This document shows, piece after piece, positions 42,769 to 52,425 of a DNA stretch of 64,000 bases (its first letter is position 1; the number at the start of each line of letters is the position of its first letter). The translations under genes and the position numbers were made by a program. The DNA is from Sphingomonas crocodyli (GTDB lineage Bacteria > Pseudomonadota > Alphaproteobacteria > Sphingomonadales > Sphingomonadaceae): the NCBI RefSeq assembly GCF_004005865.1, contig NZ_SACN01000001.1:2728001-2792000 (forward strand), read 5' to 3'. Under the pieces are notes generated by a model that saw only the letters and a list, made by a program, of their open reading frames with translations, had not been told where the DNA came from and searched no databases.

Positions 42769-44289
42769 TCACCGCGGGATCTTGTGCCCCATCTCGTCCC
42801 CACCCTTGTTCAGGAAGAATTCGAGCTGCTTCGCCCGGAAGCCCGGCACCGCCTTGATCTCAGTATCGACCACCAAAGGCGCGGCGTTCGGGGTCTGGTA
42901 ACGCGGCCATGCGGGCAGGCCGGTCCCGTTCGGATCGCCCGCCTTGATGAAGTTGACCAGATATCCCTGCATCGTCTGCGACACCTTCAGGTCGGCCGGC
43001 GCCGTGCCCTTGGGCGTGCCGAAGAAATAGGGCATGTCTCCACAATGCGGCACGCCGGGCTTCTTGCCCTGATCGGCCTGATCGACATAGGCGAAGTGAT
43101 AGCCCCACGATGGCAGGCCCGCCTTGTCGGCCATCCCCGAAACGCCCATCGCGGCGGACGTGAAGATAAAGTCGGTCTGCACCTGGCGCAGCAGTTCGGC
43201 ATCGCTCAGCTTCTGCCCCTCGGCCTCTTCGTAGATGGGGCGCAGCGCATCGACATCGACGCCGAAGCGCGTCTTGAGCGTTTCCTTGTCGAAGCCCATC
43301 AGCCCGAACACGCTCGCCTCGTCGCTCGTCGAGCCCGAGAACAGCGGCACCTTCGTCACCGCGCCGGTCGCGAACGCCTCGGCCGTGCCGATCGGCAGCA
43401 GCGTGCCATCGACCACCGCACCGAACTCCGGCGCACCTGGATCGCCCGCCAGCACCTGCGCCGGCGTCAGCTTGCGCAGCTTCGCCAGCGCCGCCGCATC
43501 GGTCCCCTGAATGCCGGTGCGATCGGCGAAGGCCACGCCCTGCTTCTCCGCGACCTCGAGCGACCGGCTCGCGTTGAACACGCCGCCGCCCGAATGGACG
43601 CTGGCCTTGGCGAACAGCCCCTTGGCCGAGGGCGCGACGAGCAGCTGGTTCACGCTCGATCCGCCCGCCGAACAGCCCAGGATCGTCACGTTCGACGGAT
43701 CGCCGCCGAACTTGTCGATGTTGCGCCGAACCCAGCCGAGCGCCGCGATCTGGTCCATCAGCCAGAAGTTGGCCGTCGCGCCGCCTTTGGCCTCCGCCGT
43801 CAGCGCCGGATGCGCGAAAAAGCCCATGCGGCCGACGCGATAGTTGGGCGACACCAGCACGATGCCCTGCTTCACGATCGCCGCAGCACCACCATCGGCC
43901 AGATAGCGCCCCGACCCGAACGCAAAAGCGCCACCGTGGATCGACACCAGCACCGGCAGCTTCTTCGCGCCCACCTCGGGCGTCACGACGCTGAGCGTCA
44001 GGCAGTTTTCGGACTGCGGCCCGACTTCCTTCGCGCGGGCGGGCTGGATGCAGTTGTCGCCAAACTGGCTCGCGTCGCGCACGCCCTTCCACGCCTTGGC
44101 CGGCGCCGGCGCCTTCCAGCGGCCTTCGCCCACCGGCGGCGCGGCAAAGGGGATGCCGCGATACGAATAGCCTTCGGGCACGTCGATGCCCTTCACCTGG
44201 CCCAGATCGGTCGTGACGACGGGTGCGGCTGCATTGGCGACAGTCCCCAGCAGGGCCGTCAGCGCGATCCCGTTCTTCCACTTCGTCAT
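42769..44289 (-). CDS. Type-B carboxylesterase, exported
   Basis: A 506-aa alpha/beta hydrolase of the carboxylesterase/cholinesterase family with a signal peptide (GIALTALLGTVANAAA). The oxyanion-hole motif is SIHGGAFAFGSG, the nucleophile elbow GCSAGGSS, the acidic residue lies in GSTSDEASVF and the histidine in GVPHCGDMPYFF. It would hydrolyse an ester in the periplasm, releasing an acid for the CoA pathway nearby. Its ATG overlaps the stop of the EamA gene (ATGA). It is the last gene of a four-gene operon headed by a crotonase. Confidence 0.92.
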   Translation of the reverse strand: MTKWKNGIALTALLGTVANAAAPVVTTDLGQVKGIDVPEGYSYRGIPFAAPPVGEGRWKAPAPAKAWKGVRDASQFGDNCIQPARAKEVGPQSENCLTLSVVTPEVGAKKLPVLVSIHGGAFAFGSGRYLADGGAAAIVKQGIVLVSPNYRVGRMGFFAHPALTAEAKGGATANFWLMDQIAALGWVRRNIDKFGGDPSNVTILGCSAGGSSVNQLLVAPSAKGLFAKASVHSGGGVFNASRSLEVAEKQGVAFADRTGIQGTDAAALAKLRKLTPAQVLAGDPGAPEFGAVVDGTLLPIGTAEAFATGAVTKVPLFSGSTSDEASVFGLMGFDKETLKTRFGVDVDALRPIYEEAEGQKLSDAELLRQVQTDFIFTSAAMGVSGMADKAGLPSWGYHFAYVDQADQGKKPGVPHCGDMPYFFGTPKGTAPADLKVSQTMQGYLVNFIKAGDPNGTGLPAWPRYQTPNAAPLVVDTEIKAVPGFRAKQLEFFLNKGGDEMGHKIPR

Positions 44290-45197
44290 GCACCCATCTC
44301 CTTCAGTGCGCGTCGCCGCGCCATCGTTACGATCACCACGCCGGCGAGCGTCATCAGCCCGCCGATCACCATCGACGCCGTCACCGGCGTTCCGAACATC
44401 CAGTGCGATGCCGCCACCGACACGACCGGCGCGGCGAGCGTCAGCGGCATGACCGCCGACAGCGGGTGGCGGCCCAGCAGCCACGCCATCCCGCCCTGCC
44501 CCGCCAGCGTCGCGCCCAGCACCGAGAAAGCGAGCCACGCGAGTGGCGCGAACGGCAGACCCGGCAGCTTCGCCAGCACCCCCGGCTCCAGCACCAGCGA
44601 CATCGGCAGGAGCAGTGCGGTGCCCATCAGCCCGGTCCAGAAATAGAGCGTCATCACAGGCACGCCGGCCAGTTGCCGCTGGACGAGCGAACTCGTCCCC
44701 CACGCGGTCGCGGCGAGCAGCATCAGCAGCAGTCCCGGCAGTTCGCCGAAGATGCGCGGATCGAACATCAGCACGACGATGCCGACGATCGCGACCGCGA
44801 CCCCGGCCAGCTGCGCACGGTTCATCCGTTCCTTCAGGATCACCGCGCCCAGCACCAGCGCGATCGGCACCGCCATCTGCCCGACGATCGCCAGCGCACC
44901 GACATTGGTCGCGACCTTGAGCGCGAGGTTCAGGAACAGCAGGAACAGCCCGCCGGTGATCAGCCCGAACAGCGCCAGCGCCCTCACGCGTCCCGGCGGC
45001 GGCCGCATCCACGGCGCGCAGATGAGCCCGACGATCGCGAGCCGCGCGGCGCCTGCGGTGAAGGGAGCGAGCGCGCCCACCGTCACCTTCATCGCGATGA
45101 TGTTCATCCCCCACAGGATGTTCATCGCGGCGGCGACGGAGAGGTCGAGAGGGCCGAACGGCACCGCCGGTTGTTCCCCGGCGGTGCGCGGCGTCAC
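44286..45197 (-). CDS. EamA/DMT family transporter
   Basis: A 303-aa membrane protein with ten predicted helices in two EamA repeats (FGPLDLSVAAAMNILWGMNIIAMKVTVG begins the first). Members export amino acids, metabolites or drugs. It starts with GTG at 45197, overlapping the flavin-reductase stop (GTGA), and overlaps the esterase start at its own end. Efflux of a pathway intermediate is plausible but not shown. Confidence 0.9.
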   Translation of the reverse strand: MTPRTAGEQPAVPFGPLDLSVAAAMNILWGMNIIAMKVTVGALAPFTAGAARLAIVGLICAPWMRPPPGRVRALALFGLITGGLFLLFLNLALKVATNVGALAIVGQMAVPIALVLGAVILKERMNRAQLAGVAVAIVGIVVLMFDPRIFGELPGLLLMLLAATAWGTSSLVQRQLAGVPVMTLYFWTGLMGTALLLPMSLVLEPGVLAKLPGLPFAPLAWLAFSVLGATLAGQGGMAWLLGRHPLSAVMPLTLAAPVVSVAASHWMFGTPVTASMVIGGLMTLAGVVIVTMARRRALKEMGA

Positions 45198-45826
45198 TTC
45201 TGGTCCCCGGTCAGGTCTGCGTAGCTCGGGCGGGTCATCTGGAACAGGTCGGTCCCGCGCTCATACCAGCCCGCGCCGTGGGTGCGCGCGATCAGCTGCA
45301 TCGCGGGCGTATCGAGGTGCATCCGCTCCGCATTCAGGATGAACTCGTCCTTGATATGCGCGACCAGGATTTCGGCGATCACCACCGTCTGGCCCGGATA
45401 ATCGAGCAGATCGCGCACCCGGCATTCGAAATTGACCGGCGCGCTCGCGATCAGCGGCGGCGCCACGACCGATGCGGGCGCGGTGCCGATCCCGAACATC
45501 GCGAGTTCGTCGACGCCGCGCGGGCTGTCGGTCGCGGTCTTGTTCATCGCCTCGGCATCATGTTCCGCCACCAGCGCGATCACGAAATCCGGCCGCGCGC
45601 GGATATAGGCGGCGGTGTCCTTGTCCTGCCCCTTGATCTTCATCAGGCCCAGCACGATCATCGCCGGATCGCTGCCCAGCGCGTTGAAGAAGCTGTGCGG
45701 CGCGGCGTTGGGCTTGCCCTCCTCATCCAGCGTCACCGTCCACGCGATCGGGCGCGGCGTCACCGTCGAGTTCATGATGTTGTAGCGCGCGCCAAAGGGC
45801 GTCGCGGCCATGTCGATCTGCATCCC
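45194..45826 (-). CDS. Flavin reductase family protein (FMN-binding)
   Basis: A 210-aa split-barrel flavoprotein. NIMNSTVTPRPIAWTVTLDEEGKPNAAPHSFFNALGSDPAMIVLG is the family's FMN-binding opening, where the RPI and NAAP segments contact FMN. Such proteins supply reduced flavin to a monooxygenase or act as reductases. No partner monooxygenase is in the window. The ATG at 45826 lies two bases after the crotonase stop; an internal ATG at 45814 is possible. Confidence 0.88.
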   Translation of the reverse strand, partial: GMQIDMAATPFGARYNIMNSTVTPRPIAWTVTLDEEGKPNAAPHSFFNALGSDPAMIVLGLMKIKGQDKDTAAYIRARPDFVIALVAEHDAEAMNKTATDSPRGVDELAMFGIGTAPASVVAPPLIASAPVNFECRVRDLLDYPGQTVVIAEILVAHIKDEFILNAERMHLDTPAMQLIARTHGAGWYERGTDLFQMTRPSYADLTGDQK

Positions 45827-45828
45827 GG

Positions 45829-46644
45829 TCAGCCCTTCGCTTCGGCTTTGGCCGCGCGGGCCGCCTGCGCCTTGGCGATGAAGGCTTCGCGCGCGCGGGC
45901 CACTTCCTCGCCGGTCTGGCAGATCGCGCAATAGGCGAGCTCCAGGCTGTGGCTGGCGTCGATCCCGCCCTCCTGCGCGCCCTGCAACAGCCGCTTGGCC
46001 AGTTCGGTGGCGTGGCGGTTGCCCTGCCCGACATTCTTGAGGAATTCGACCGCGGTGGAGAGCGCCTCGCCCTTCGGCGTCGCGCGGCTGATCAGGCCCA
46101 GCGACGAAGCCTCGGCTACGTCGATCGTGCGGCCCGAGAAGATCAGTTCGGCGGTGCGATAGCGCCCGATCTGCCGTTCGAGCAGCCACGTCGCGCCACC
46201 ATCGGGCACGGTGCCATAATCGATGAAGGGCGCGCCGAATTGCGAACCTTCGCCCGCAAAGACCATGTCGGCGGACAGCGCGAGCGCGAGGCCGATGCCA
46301 AACGCCCCGCCCTCGACCGCAGAGATCACCGGGACCGGCAACTTGCGCAGCCGCGCGATAATCCGCTGCCCCATCTCCAGCCGCGTCGCGGGCGACAGCG
46401 CGCCCTGCCCACGTGCAGGCGGCAGCTTCACGTCGCCGCCGATGCAGAAGAAACCGCCCGCGCCGGTGACGACCAGCCCGCGCGGCGGCGTATTCCGCTC
46501 GATCTCATCGAGCGCCGCGCCGAACAATTCCCACATCTCGAACGAGACCGAATTGACCGCCTGTCTGCGGTTCAGGGTGACGATCACGATATCGTCTTCC
46601 GTCCGCTCGACGAGCAGGGGCGGTGCGCCTTCGGCCATATCCAA
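45829..46644 (-). CDS. Enoyl-CoA hydratase/isomerase family protein
   Basis: A 271-aa crotonase-fold enzyme. The oxyanion-hole segments are GAGGFFCIGGDVKLP and EGGAFGIGLALALSADMVFAG. The C-terminus is long and charged (AKAQAARAAKAEAKG). It heads the crotonase, flavin reductase, EamA and esterase operon. A 20-bp TetR-type dyad (46700-46719) and an 18-bp palindrome (46679-46696) lie in its upstream region, which it shares with the end of the TetR gene through a family C palindrome. Confidence 0.9.
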   Translation of the reverse strand: MDMAEGAPPLLVERTEDDIVIVTLNRRQAVNSVSFEMWELFGAALDEIERNTPPRGLVVTGAGGFFCIGGDVKLPPARGQGALSPATRLEMGQRIIARLRKLPVPVISAVEGGAFGIGLALALSADMVFAGEGSQFGAPFIDYGTVPDGGATWLLERQIGRYRTAELIFSGRTIDVAEASSLGLISRATPKGEALSTAVEFLKNVGQGNRHATELAKRLLQGAQEGGIDASHSLELAYCAICQTGEEVARAREAFIAKAQAARAAKAEAKG

Positions 46645-46678
46645 ACCTCTCCGATCTTTCGACGGATGCTAGTTTAGC

Positions 46679-46696
46679 CGTTGAGTCATCTCAACG
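46679..46696. promoter_or_regulatory. Perfect 18-bp palindrome in the crotonase operon promoter
   Basis: CGTTGAG-TCAT-CTCAACG, with seven perfectly paired positions on each side, lies 35 bases upstream of the crotonase start. It is distinct from the TetR-like site next to it and may bind a second regulator. Confidence 0.5.
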
Positions 46697-46699
46697 TGA

Positions 46700-46719
46700 A
46701 ATTGCACATCGGTGTAATT
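46700..46719. promoter_or_regulatory. Shared TetR-type operator, site 1 (crotonase operon)
   Basis: A 20-bp dyad containing TGCACATCGGTGTAAT, with seven of ten positions symmetric. The 16-bp core matches the sites at 47555 and 57169 at 12 positions. It lies upstream of the crotonase operon and abuts a family C palindrome. Confidence 0.6.
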
Positions 46720-46721
46720 TT

Positions 46722-46847
46722 ATCCTCCCCCGCCAGGGGGAGGTGGCGCCGAAGGCGACGGAGGGGGAGGATGCGACTCAAAACGAATTAGTCGCGCCCT
46801 CCCCCTCCGTCAGCATGCGCTGACACCTCCCCCTGGCGGGGGAGGAT
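46722..46847. repeat. Family C intergenic palindrome, copy C6
   Basis: Arms ATCCTCCCCCGCCAGGGGGA and complement. It lies between the TetR gene stop (eight bases away) and the crotonase operon promoter on the same strand, so it probably ends the TetR transcript. Confidence 0.9.
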
Positions 46848-46854
46848 GAGGATG

Positions 46855-47523
46855 TTAAGCCGCCTTGCTTTCCTGCTCGCGCAGCATCGCCTCGATCTCG
46901 GTCCTTGCCGCGCCGCGCGTCGCGCCGAGCATGAAGGTGAGGTAGGAATTGACGAGGCGGGGCAGCAGATCCTCGTCGGGCATCAGCCCGCGCGCCCAAT
47001 CGTGGACGGTGGCATATTCGTAGCGGACGATGTCGTTCGCCAGAGCATCGGCGTCGATCCACGGCTGAAGCTGGCGCCGGCGCTGCAGATTGCGGATCCA
47101 GCCGAGGTTCGATTCGACCGCGACCGAATGCATCGCATTCCAGATGTCGACGTTCACGTCCGGGCTGAAATAGACCGCCATGATCGCGCGGATATAGTTG
47201 CGGATCTTGCGGTTGCGGCGGCCGACCGCGACGATGCGCTCGATATTGTGCTGGAGCGTGCCGACTTCGGACTTGTACGGAATCTTCCCCAGATATTCGA
47301 GGAAGTATTCCTGAATCGCCGCCGCGATCAGCCGCTCGCGCGTCTGGAAGGCATTGTAGAGCGTGCGCTTCGCCACGTCGGCGCGCTTGCACAGCTCGTT
47401 CATGCTCAGATTCTCGATGCCCTGTTCCTCGATCAGCGCCCGAGTCTCATCAAGAATGCGCCGGCGCCGCTCCAGAATCGCGGGGCTGGCATAAGTAAGC
47501 GGCTTCTCGATAAACTCGTTCAA
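46855..47523 (-). CDS. TetR family transcriptional regulator of the catabolic island
   Basis: A 222-aa regulator. The helix-turn-helix region is ILDETRALIEEQGIENLSMNELCKRADVAKRTLYNAFQTRERLI (about residues 24-68), followed by a ligand-binding domain of about 150 residues. A copy of the shared motif lies about 30 bases upstream of its own start (47555-47570), suggesting autoregulation. The same motif precedes both crotonase genes. The ligand is likely an acyl-CoA or acid of the pathway, as for many TetR regulators beside acyl-CoA genes; that is inference. Confidence 0.9.
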   Translation of the reverse strand: MNEFIEKPLTYASPAILERRRRILDETRALIEEQGIENLSMNELCKRADVAKRTLYNAFQTRERLIAAAIQEYFLEYLGKIPYKSEVGTLQHNIERIVAVGRRNRKIRNYIRAIMAVYFSPDVNVDIWNAMHSVAVESNLGWIRNLQRRRQLQPWIDADALANDIVRYEYATVHDWARGLMPDEDLLPRLVNSYLTFMLGATRGAARTEIEAMLREQESKAA

Positions 47524-47551
47524 ACGTCGATCCTCGGCTCAGAACCGCCAA

Positions 47552-47570
47552 TTCTGCACAGCGGTTTAAT
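47552..47570. promoter_or_regulatory. Shared TetR-type operator, site 2 (TetR autoregulation)
   Basis: The core TGCACAGCGGTTTAAT lies at 47555-47570, centred about 40 bases before the TetR start. AACCGC (47543-47548) and GCGGTT (47561-47566) form an additional perfect inverted pair across it. Confidence 0.6.
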
Positions 47571-47587
47571 GCCGTCAAGCAATTGAG

Positions 47588-49123
47588 TTAACCAATAGTG
47601 CGATCGGACGGCCAATAGGGGCGGCGCAGCGCCTTCTTGTTGACCTTCCCCATGATGTTGCGGCCGATATCGTCGACCATGTCGTAGCTGCGCGGGCATT
47701 TGAACCCGGCCAGCGTCTCGCGACAAAAGGCCTTGAGTTCGTCCGCGCTCGGCGGGTTGGCGGGATCGCGCGGGATGACCAGCGCCTTCGCCTCTTCGCC
47801 CATGTCCGCATTCGGCACGCCGATGATCGCGACATCGGCGACCTTCGGATGCTGCAACAACACCTGCTCCGCCTCGGCCGGGTAGATGTTGACGCCGCCC
47901 GACACGATCATGTCGGACACGCGATCGGTGATGAAGACATAGCCTTCATCGTCGACATAGCCCATCTCGCCCAGCGTGAAGACGCCCGGCGCGATATGCG
48001 CGGCGGCGGTCTTTTCCGGATCGCCATGATAGATGATGCCCCGGCCGCTGGGATCGCGGACATAGAGCTGGCCGATCTCGTTGGCGCCGAGCGGCTTGCC
48101 GTCCTCCCCGATCACGACGGTTTCGAGCGGAGCGGCGGCGCGGCCGACCGAACCGGGCTTGCGCAGCCATTCCTCGGACGTGATCGCGTGGGTCGTCCCC
48201 GCCTCGGTCCCGCCATAGGCTTCGACCAGGACCGGGCCGAACCAGTCGATCATCGCGCGCTTCACCTGCGGGGGGCAGGCAGCGCCGGTGTGCGCGAGCC
48301 GCTTCATGCTCGACACGTCATATTTGGCGCGCACGTCCTCGGGCAGCGCGAGGAGGCGCTGGAAATGGGTCGGCACCATCACCGAGCCGGCGATCTTCTC
48401 GCGCTCGATGATCTGAAGCGCGCGCTCCGGATCGAAATGCTCCATCACGATCAGGGCGCTGCCGCCCGCCAGGCTGCGGACCATCGTGAGCGGGCCGGTG
48501 TGATAGAGCGGGCCGACGACGATGCCGGGCGACGGTGTCGCGCGGGTGCGCAGGATATCGACGAATGCGGCCATGTCGTCGGCGGGCGGGAAATAGCCCG
48601 GCGGGGTCTCGGTCGCCTTGGGCTTGCCGGTGGTGCCGGAGGTGAAGTGCAGGTGCGGCAGCGGCTTCACGTCGGTCGCGGCCGGGGCGTCGGACGCGGC
48701 GGCGATCCAATCCTCCCACGCGGTCACGCCCTCGATATCGGGGCAGCGCCAGCCGATGACGATCGGAACGCCCGCTGCCTTGGCGGCAGCGACGCCGACC
48801 GATGCGGTCTCCGGCCCGACGAACAGGGCGCCGGCACCCGCGAGGCCGAGGATATAGGCGACCTCTTCCTCATTCAGGTGGAAGCTGACCGGGGCGCTCG
48901 ACACGCCGGCTTCGAGGGCGGCGACATAGGCCAGCACCGTTTCAGCCGAATTGGGCGCGAACACCGCGACGCGGCGCTCCTTCGGGAAATCGAGACCGCC
49001 CATCGCGTTGATCGCGCGGTTCAGGATCGGATCGAGATCCGCCCAGCTGTAGCGCGCGCGGTCATCCGCCAGCGCGAGCATATCGCGACGTTCGGGGGCG
49101 ATGCCGGCAACGGTAAGCGACAT
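47588..49123 (-). CDS. AMP-binding acyl-CoA synthetase (LvaE-like position)
   Basis: A 511-aa adenylate-forming ligase. Motifs: phosphate loop LHFTSGTTGKPKATE, YGGTEAGTTHAI, LGEMGYVDDEGYVFITDRVSDMIVSGGVNIYPAE, and the catalytic lysine region MGKVNKKALRRPYW. It would convert an imported acid to its CoA thioester. It is the last gene of a five-gene minus-strand operon after MFS, ACAD, SDR and kinase. In the characterised levulinate operon the synthetase LvaE plays this role; equivalence is inferred from the gene set. Confidence 0.92.
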   Translation of the reverse strand: MSLTVAGIAPERRDMLALADDRARYSWADLDPILNRAINAMGGLDFPKERRVAVFAPNSAETVLAYVAALEAGVSSAPVSFHLNEEEVAYILGLAGAGALFVGPETASVGVAAAKAAGVPIVIGWRCPDIEGVTAWEDWIAAASDAPAATDVKPLPHLHFTSGTTGKPKATETPPGYFPPADDMAAFVDILRTRATPSPGIVVGPLYHTGPLTMVRSLAGGSALIVMEHFDPERALQIIEREKIAGSVMVPTHFQRLLALPEDVRAKYDVSSMKRLAHTGAACPPQVKRAMIDWFGPVLVEAYGGTEAGTTHAITSEEWLRKPGSVGRAAAPLETVVIGEDGKPLGANEIGQLYVRDPSGRGIIYHGDPEKTAAAHIAPGVFTLGEMGYVDDEGYVFITDRVSDMIVSGGVNIYPAEAEQVLLQHPKVADVAIIGVPNADMGEEAKALVIPRDPANPPSADELKAFCRETLAGFKCPRSYDMVDDIGRNIMGKVNKKALRRPYWPSDRTIG

Positions 49124-49137
49124 GGAAGCGAGTCCTT

Positions 49138-50451
49138 TCAGGCGGAACGGTTGCGCGCCACGGCGGACGCGAGGGAGCCAAGGGCAAGGCGGAACGAGAC
49201 GAAGGCGATCACGGCCCCGCCGATGACGACGATCGCCATCGACGTGCCGATGCGGCTTTCGTCGTGCAGGATATGATCGGTGATCAGCGCCACGATCGCG
49301 GGGCCGGCGCCCATGCCAAGGATCGTGAACACGAACAGGAAGAAGGCGAGCAGCCGCGCGCGGATATCGCTGGGCGCGAGCAGGCCGACGACCGCAGCGA
49401 CATAGACCATGAACGGCACGGTGATGAACTGCACCACGCCGTAGCAGGCGAGGAAGAACCACACGTTCGGCGCGAAGAAGGTGAAGACCAGGATCGGGAA
49501 CACCCCGGCGATCAGCCAGCTGTAGAAGCGCAGATGCGCGTCATCCATGCCGCGGCGATACAGCCGGTCGACGATCCCGCCGCTGGCCGCAAGCGAGAGG
49601 GCGGCGAGGATGTTCATCGCCGACAGCCACAAGCCATAGCTGGCGGGCTTCATGCCGTACTGGCGCTCGATGAAGGTCGGCACCCAATTGGTCATCGAAT
49701 AGCCGCAGATTGCGAGCGCCGACGTGCCGATCAGCATCAACGTGACCAGCTTCGCATTGCCGCGCAGGAAGGCGCCCATCGCGCCCTTGGCCGCCTCGAC
49801 CTTCGCGACGCCACGCCGTGCGGGTTCCTTGAAGGTGAAGACCAGGAAGGCGAGGATGAAGCCCGGCAGGCCGACCATCATCATCACCAGCTGCCACGGC
49901 TGTGCGGGGCCGTGGAAGGGCAGCGACACGCCCTCATGCGCGGTGGCATAAGCGATGGCGAGGCCGCCGAACCCGAAGGCGGTGGCCGAGCCGACCTTGC
50001 CCGCCATCTGGAACACCGCGCTGGCTGTCGCGAGGCGATCGCGCGGAAAGCCGTCGGCGATCAGCGAATAAGCGGCGGGCAGCAGAGCCGCCTCCCCCGC
50101 CCCCACCAGGATGCGGCCGGCGAGCAGCCCTTCGAAGCTGCGCGCATAGCCGCACGCGATCGTCGCCGAAGCCCACACGATCACGCCGCCGAAGATGATC
50201 CAGCGGCGCGGCCAGCGATCCGCCGCCCAGCCGAGCGGCAGGCCGAACAGGGCGTAAAAGATCGCGAAGCTGGTCGAGGTGATCATGCTCACCTGCACGT
50301 CGCTGATGCCCAGATCGGCCTTCAGCGGCGTGACCAGCATCGACAGGATCAGCCGGTCGAGCCAGGAAAAGACGTACATCGCGAAGAGGACGGCGACCAT
50401 CCACCAAGCAGCCGCGCCGCCTTTCGGCTCCTGCTCGACCGAGACGCTCAC
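49138..50451 (-). CDS. MFS transporter of the kinase-ACAD operon
   Basis: A 437-aa carrier with 12 helices. [42 protein letters not shown] at the N-terminus places it in the same spinster-like branch as the transporter at 38992. It starts with GTG at 50451, overlapping the ACAD stop (GTGA), and ends 14 bases before the synthetase. It probably imports the acid activated by that synthetase. Confidence 0.9.
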   Translation of the reverse strand: MSVSVEQEPKGGAAAWWMVAVLFAMYVFSWLDRLILSMLVTPLKADLGISDVQVSMITSTSFAIFYALFGLPLGWAADRWPRRWIIFGGVIVWASATIACGYARSFEGLLAGRILVGAGEAALLPAAYSLIADGFPRDRLATASAVFQMAGKVGSATAFGFGGLAIAYATAHEGVSLPFHGPAQPWQLVMMMVGLPGFILAFLVFTFKEPARRGVAKVEAAKGAMGAFLRGNAKLVTLMLIGTSALAICGYSMTNWVPTFIERQYGMKPASYGLWLSAMNILAALSLAASGGIVDRLYRRGMDDAHLRFYSWLIAGVFPILVFTFFAPNVWFFLACYGVVQFITVPFMVYVAAVVGLLAPSDIRARLLAFFLFVFTILGMGAGPAIVALITDHILHDESRIGTSMAIVVIGGAVIAFVSFRLALGSLASAVARNRSA

Positions 50452-51677
50452 CGCTGGGGAAGCCCAGCCAGTTCGTTGATCTTCAGCTTGCCCAGCTGCG
50501 CCATGTGCACCTCGTCCGGGCCGTCCGCGAGGCGGATGTAGCGTGCCGTCGCGAAGATGCCCGCGACCGGGGTGTCATCGCTGACGCCCATGCCGCCGAA
50601 GCTCTGCATCGCGCGATCGGCGACGGTCTGCGCCATTTGCGGGGCGACAACCTTGATCGCGGCGATCAGATCCTTGGCGACCTTGTTGCCATAACGATCC
50701 ATCGCATCGGCGGCCTTGAGCGTGAGCAGGCGGGCCTGTTCGATCTCGCAGAAGGACTTGGCGACGTCCTGACGGATGCTCCCCTGATCGGCGAGCTTGC
50801 GGCCGAAGGCGACGCGATCGTTCACGCGGCGCGCCATATATTCGAGCGCGCGCTGCGCCCCGCCGATCAGGCGCATGCAGTGATGGATGCGGCCCGGCCC
50901 GAGCCTCCCTTGAGCGATTTCGAACCCGCGGCCTTCGCCGAGGATGACGTTCTCCACCGGCACGCGCACGTCCTTCAGCACGATCTCGGCATGGCCGCTG
51001 GGCGAATGGTACGAACCGATGACGCTGAGCGGGCGGACCACCTCGACGCCCGGCGTGTCGCGGGGGACGATGATCTGGGTGTGCTGCTGGTGACGGGCGC
51101 GATCGTCGGAGGGCTGGTGGCCCAGCACGATCAGCATCTTGGTGTTCGGGTCCATCATCCCCGAAATCCACCACTTGCGGCCGTTGATGACGTAATGATC
51201 GCCGTCGCGCACGATCGAGGTGCGGATGTTGGTCGCGTCGGACGATGCGACCTCCGGCTCGGTCATCACATAGGCCGAACGGATCGTGCCGGCCATCAGC
51301 GGCTTGAGCCACGTTTCCTGCTGCTCCGGCGTGCCGTAGCGCGCCAGCACTTCCATGTTGCCGGTGTCGGGCGCGGAGCAGTTGAACATTTCCGACGCGC
51401 CGAAGACGCGGCCCATCAGTTCGGCGAGCGGGGCATATTCAAGGTTGGTGAGGCCGGGGCTCCACTTGCCATATTCGTGCGGCATGAAGAGGTTCCACAG
51501 ACCCGCTTCACGCGCCTTGGCCTTGATGCCCTCCATCCCCGGCCAGCGGACCCAGAGATTATGGTGGTCATGCTCCCACTCATATTTCTCGCGCTCGATG
51601 GGATAGACATTGGCGTCCATGAAGGCTTCCAGCTTCTCGCGAAGCGCCTTCACCTTGTCCGAATATTCGAAGTCCAT
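50448..51677 (-). CDS. Acyl-CoA dehydrogenase family protein, ACAD10/11 type
   Basis: A 409-aa flavoprotein. The FAD and substrate motifs [15 protein letters not shown] and [18 protein letters not shown] are clear. The stretch [22 protein letters not shown] is characteristic of the ACAD10/11 branch. [11 protein letters not shown] lies near the C-terminus. In mammalian ACAD10/11 and bacterial LvaC, this enzyme acts on phosphorylated 4-hydroxyacyl-CoA made by a kinase. Here the kinase gene is two genes upstream. The start at 51677 ([10 protein letters not shown]) is preferred to an extension to 51743. Confidence 0.92.
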   Translation of the reverse strand: MDFEYSDKVKALREKLEAFMDANVYPIEREKYEWEHDHHNLWVRWPGMEGIKAKAREAGLWNLFMPHEYGKWSPGLTNLEYAPLAELMGRVFGASEMFNCSAPDTGNMEVLARYGTPEQQETWLKPLMAGTIRSAYVMTEPEVASSDATNIRTSIVRDGDHYVINGRKWWISGMMDPNTKMLIVLGHQPSDDRARHQQHTQIIVPRDTPGVEVVRPLSVIGSYHSPSGHAEIVLKDVRVPVENVILGEGRGFEIAQGRLGPGRIHHCMRLIGGAQRALEYMARRVNDRVAFGRKLADQGSIRQDVAKSFCEIEQARLLTLKAADAMDRYGNKVAKDLIAAIKVVAPQMAQTVADRAMQSFGGMGVSDDTPVAGIFATARYIRLADGPDEVHMAQLGKLKINELAGLPQR

Positions 51678-51687
51678 GTGCAGTCCC

Positions 51688-52425
51688 TCAGAGGGTGAGC
51701 CCGCCGTCGACCACGATCGTCTGACCGACGACGTAGCCGGCAAGCGGCGAGGCGAGGAAAAGGGCGACGCCGGCCATCTCTTCGATGGTGCCGAAGCGCG
51801 CGAGCGGGATCTTGGCGAGCGCCTTTTCGCGGCGCTCGGGATGTTCGGTGGTGACGCGGGTCATCTTCGTTTCAACGAGACTCGGGGCGAAGCCGTTGAC
51901 GCGGATCCCCTCGGGCGCCCACGCCTGCCCCAGCGTGCGGACCAGAGCGACGGCGGCCGCCTTCGACGCGGCATAGGCCGGATTGCCCATCGTCGCGCGA
52001 TAGGCCGCGATCGAGCTGACGACGATCACCGAACCGGCGGCGGCCTTCAGATCGTCATGGAAACGCTGCGCCGAGTGCATGACGCTGTCAAGGTTGATCG
52101 ACATCACCTTGTCCCAGCCGGCGGGCGCGAATTCCTGCCGCTTGTAGAGGACCGAGCCCTGCGAGAGGACAAGGATATCGAGCCCGTCGAACGGCGCGGG
52201 CGCGGACAGGAGCGCGTCGGGCGAGGACACGTCGACCTGAGTGTAGCCGAGCCCGTCGAGATCGGAGCCATCCTCGTCCGCATAGTCCGCCGCACTGGCG
52301 CGGGTGCCCCAGACGTGGACCTGAGCGCCCGCCGCGCGGAAGGCCTGCGCGATGCCGTTGCCGATGCCGGACGAGCCGCCGACGACGAGGACTTTCTTGG
52401 CCGTGTAATCGAGAGGATTGGTCAT
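51688..52425 (-). CDS. SDR family oxidoreductase
   Basis: A 245-aa short-chain dehydrogenase. The cofactor motif is [13 protein letters not shown], the catalytic serine is in [13 protein letters not shown] and the YAASK motif follows. The family C-terminus IVVDGGLTL is present. Its ATG overlaps the kinase stop (ATGA). In the levulinate pathway an SDR (LvaD) reduces the 4-oxo group to 4-hydroxy before phosphorylation; a comparable role fits here but is untested. Confidence 0.92.
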   Translation of the reverse strand: MTNPLDYTAKKVLVVGGSSGIGNGIAQAFRAAGAQVHVWGTRASAADYADEDGSDLDGLGYTQVDVSSPDALLSAPAPFDGLDILVLSQGSVLYKRQEFAPAGWDKVMSINLDSVMHSAQRFHDDLKAAAGSVIVVSSIAAYRATMGNPAYAASKAAAVALVRTLGQAWAPEGIRVNGFAPSLVETKMTRVTTEHPERREKALAKIPLARFGTIEEMAGVALFLASPLAGYVVGQTIVVDGGLTL

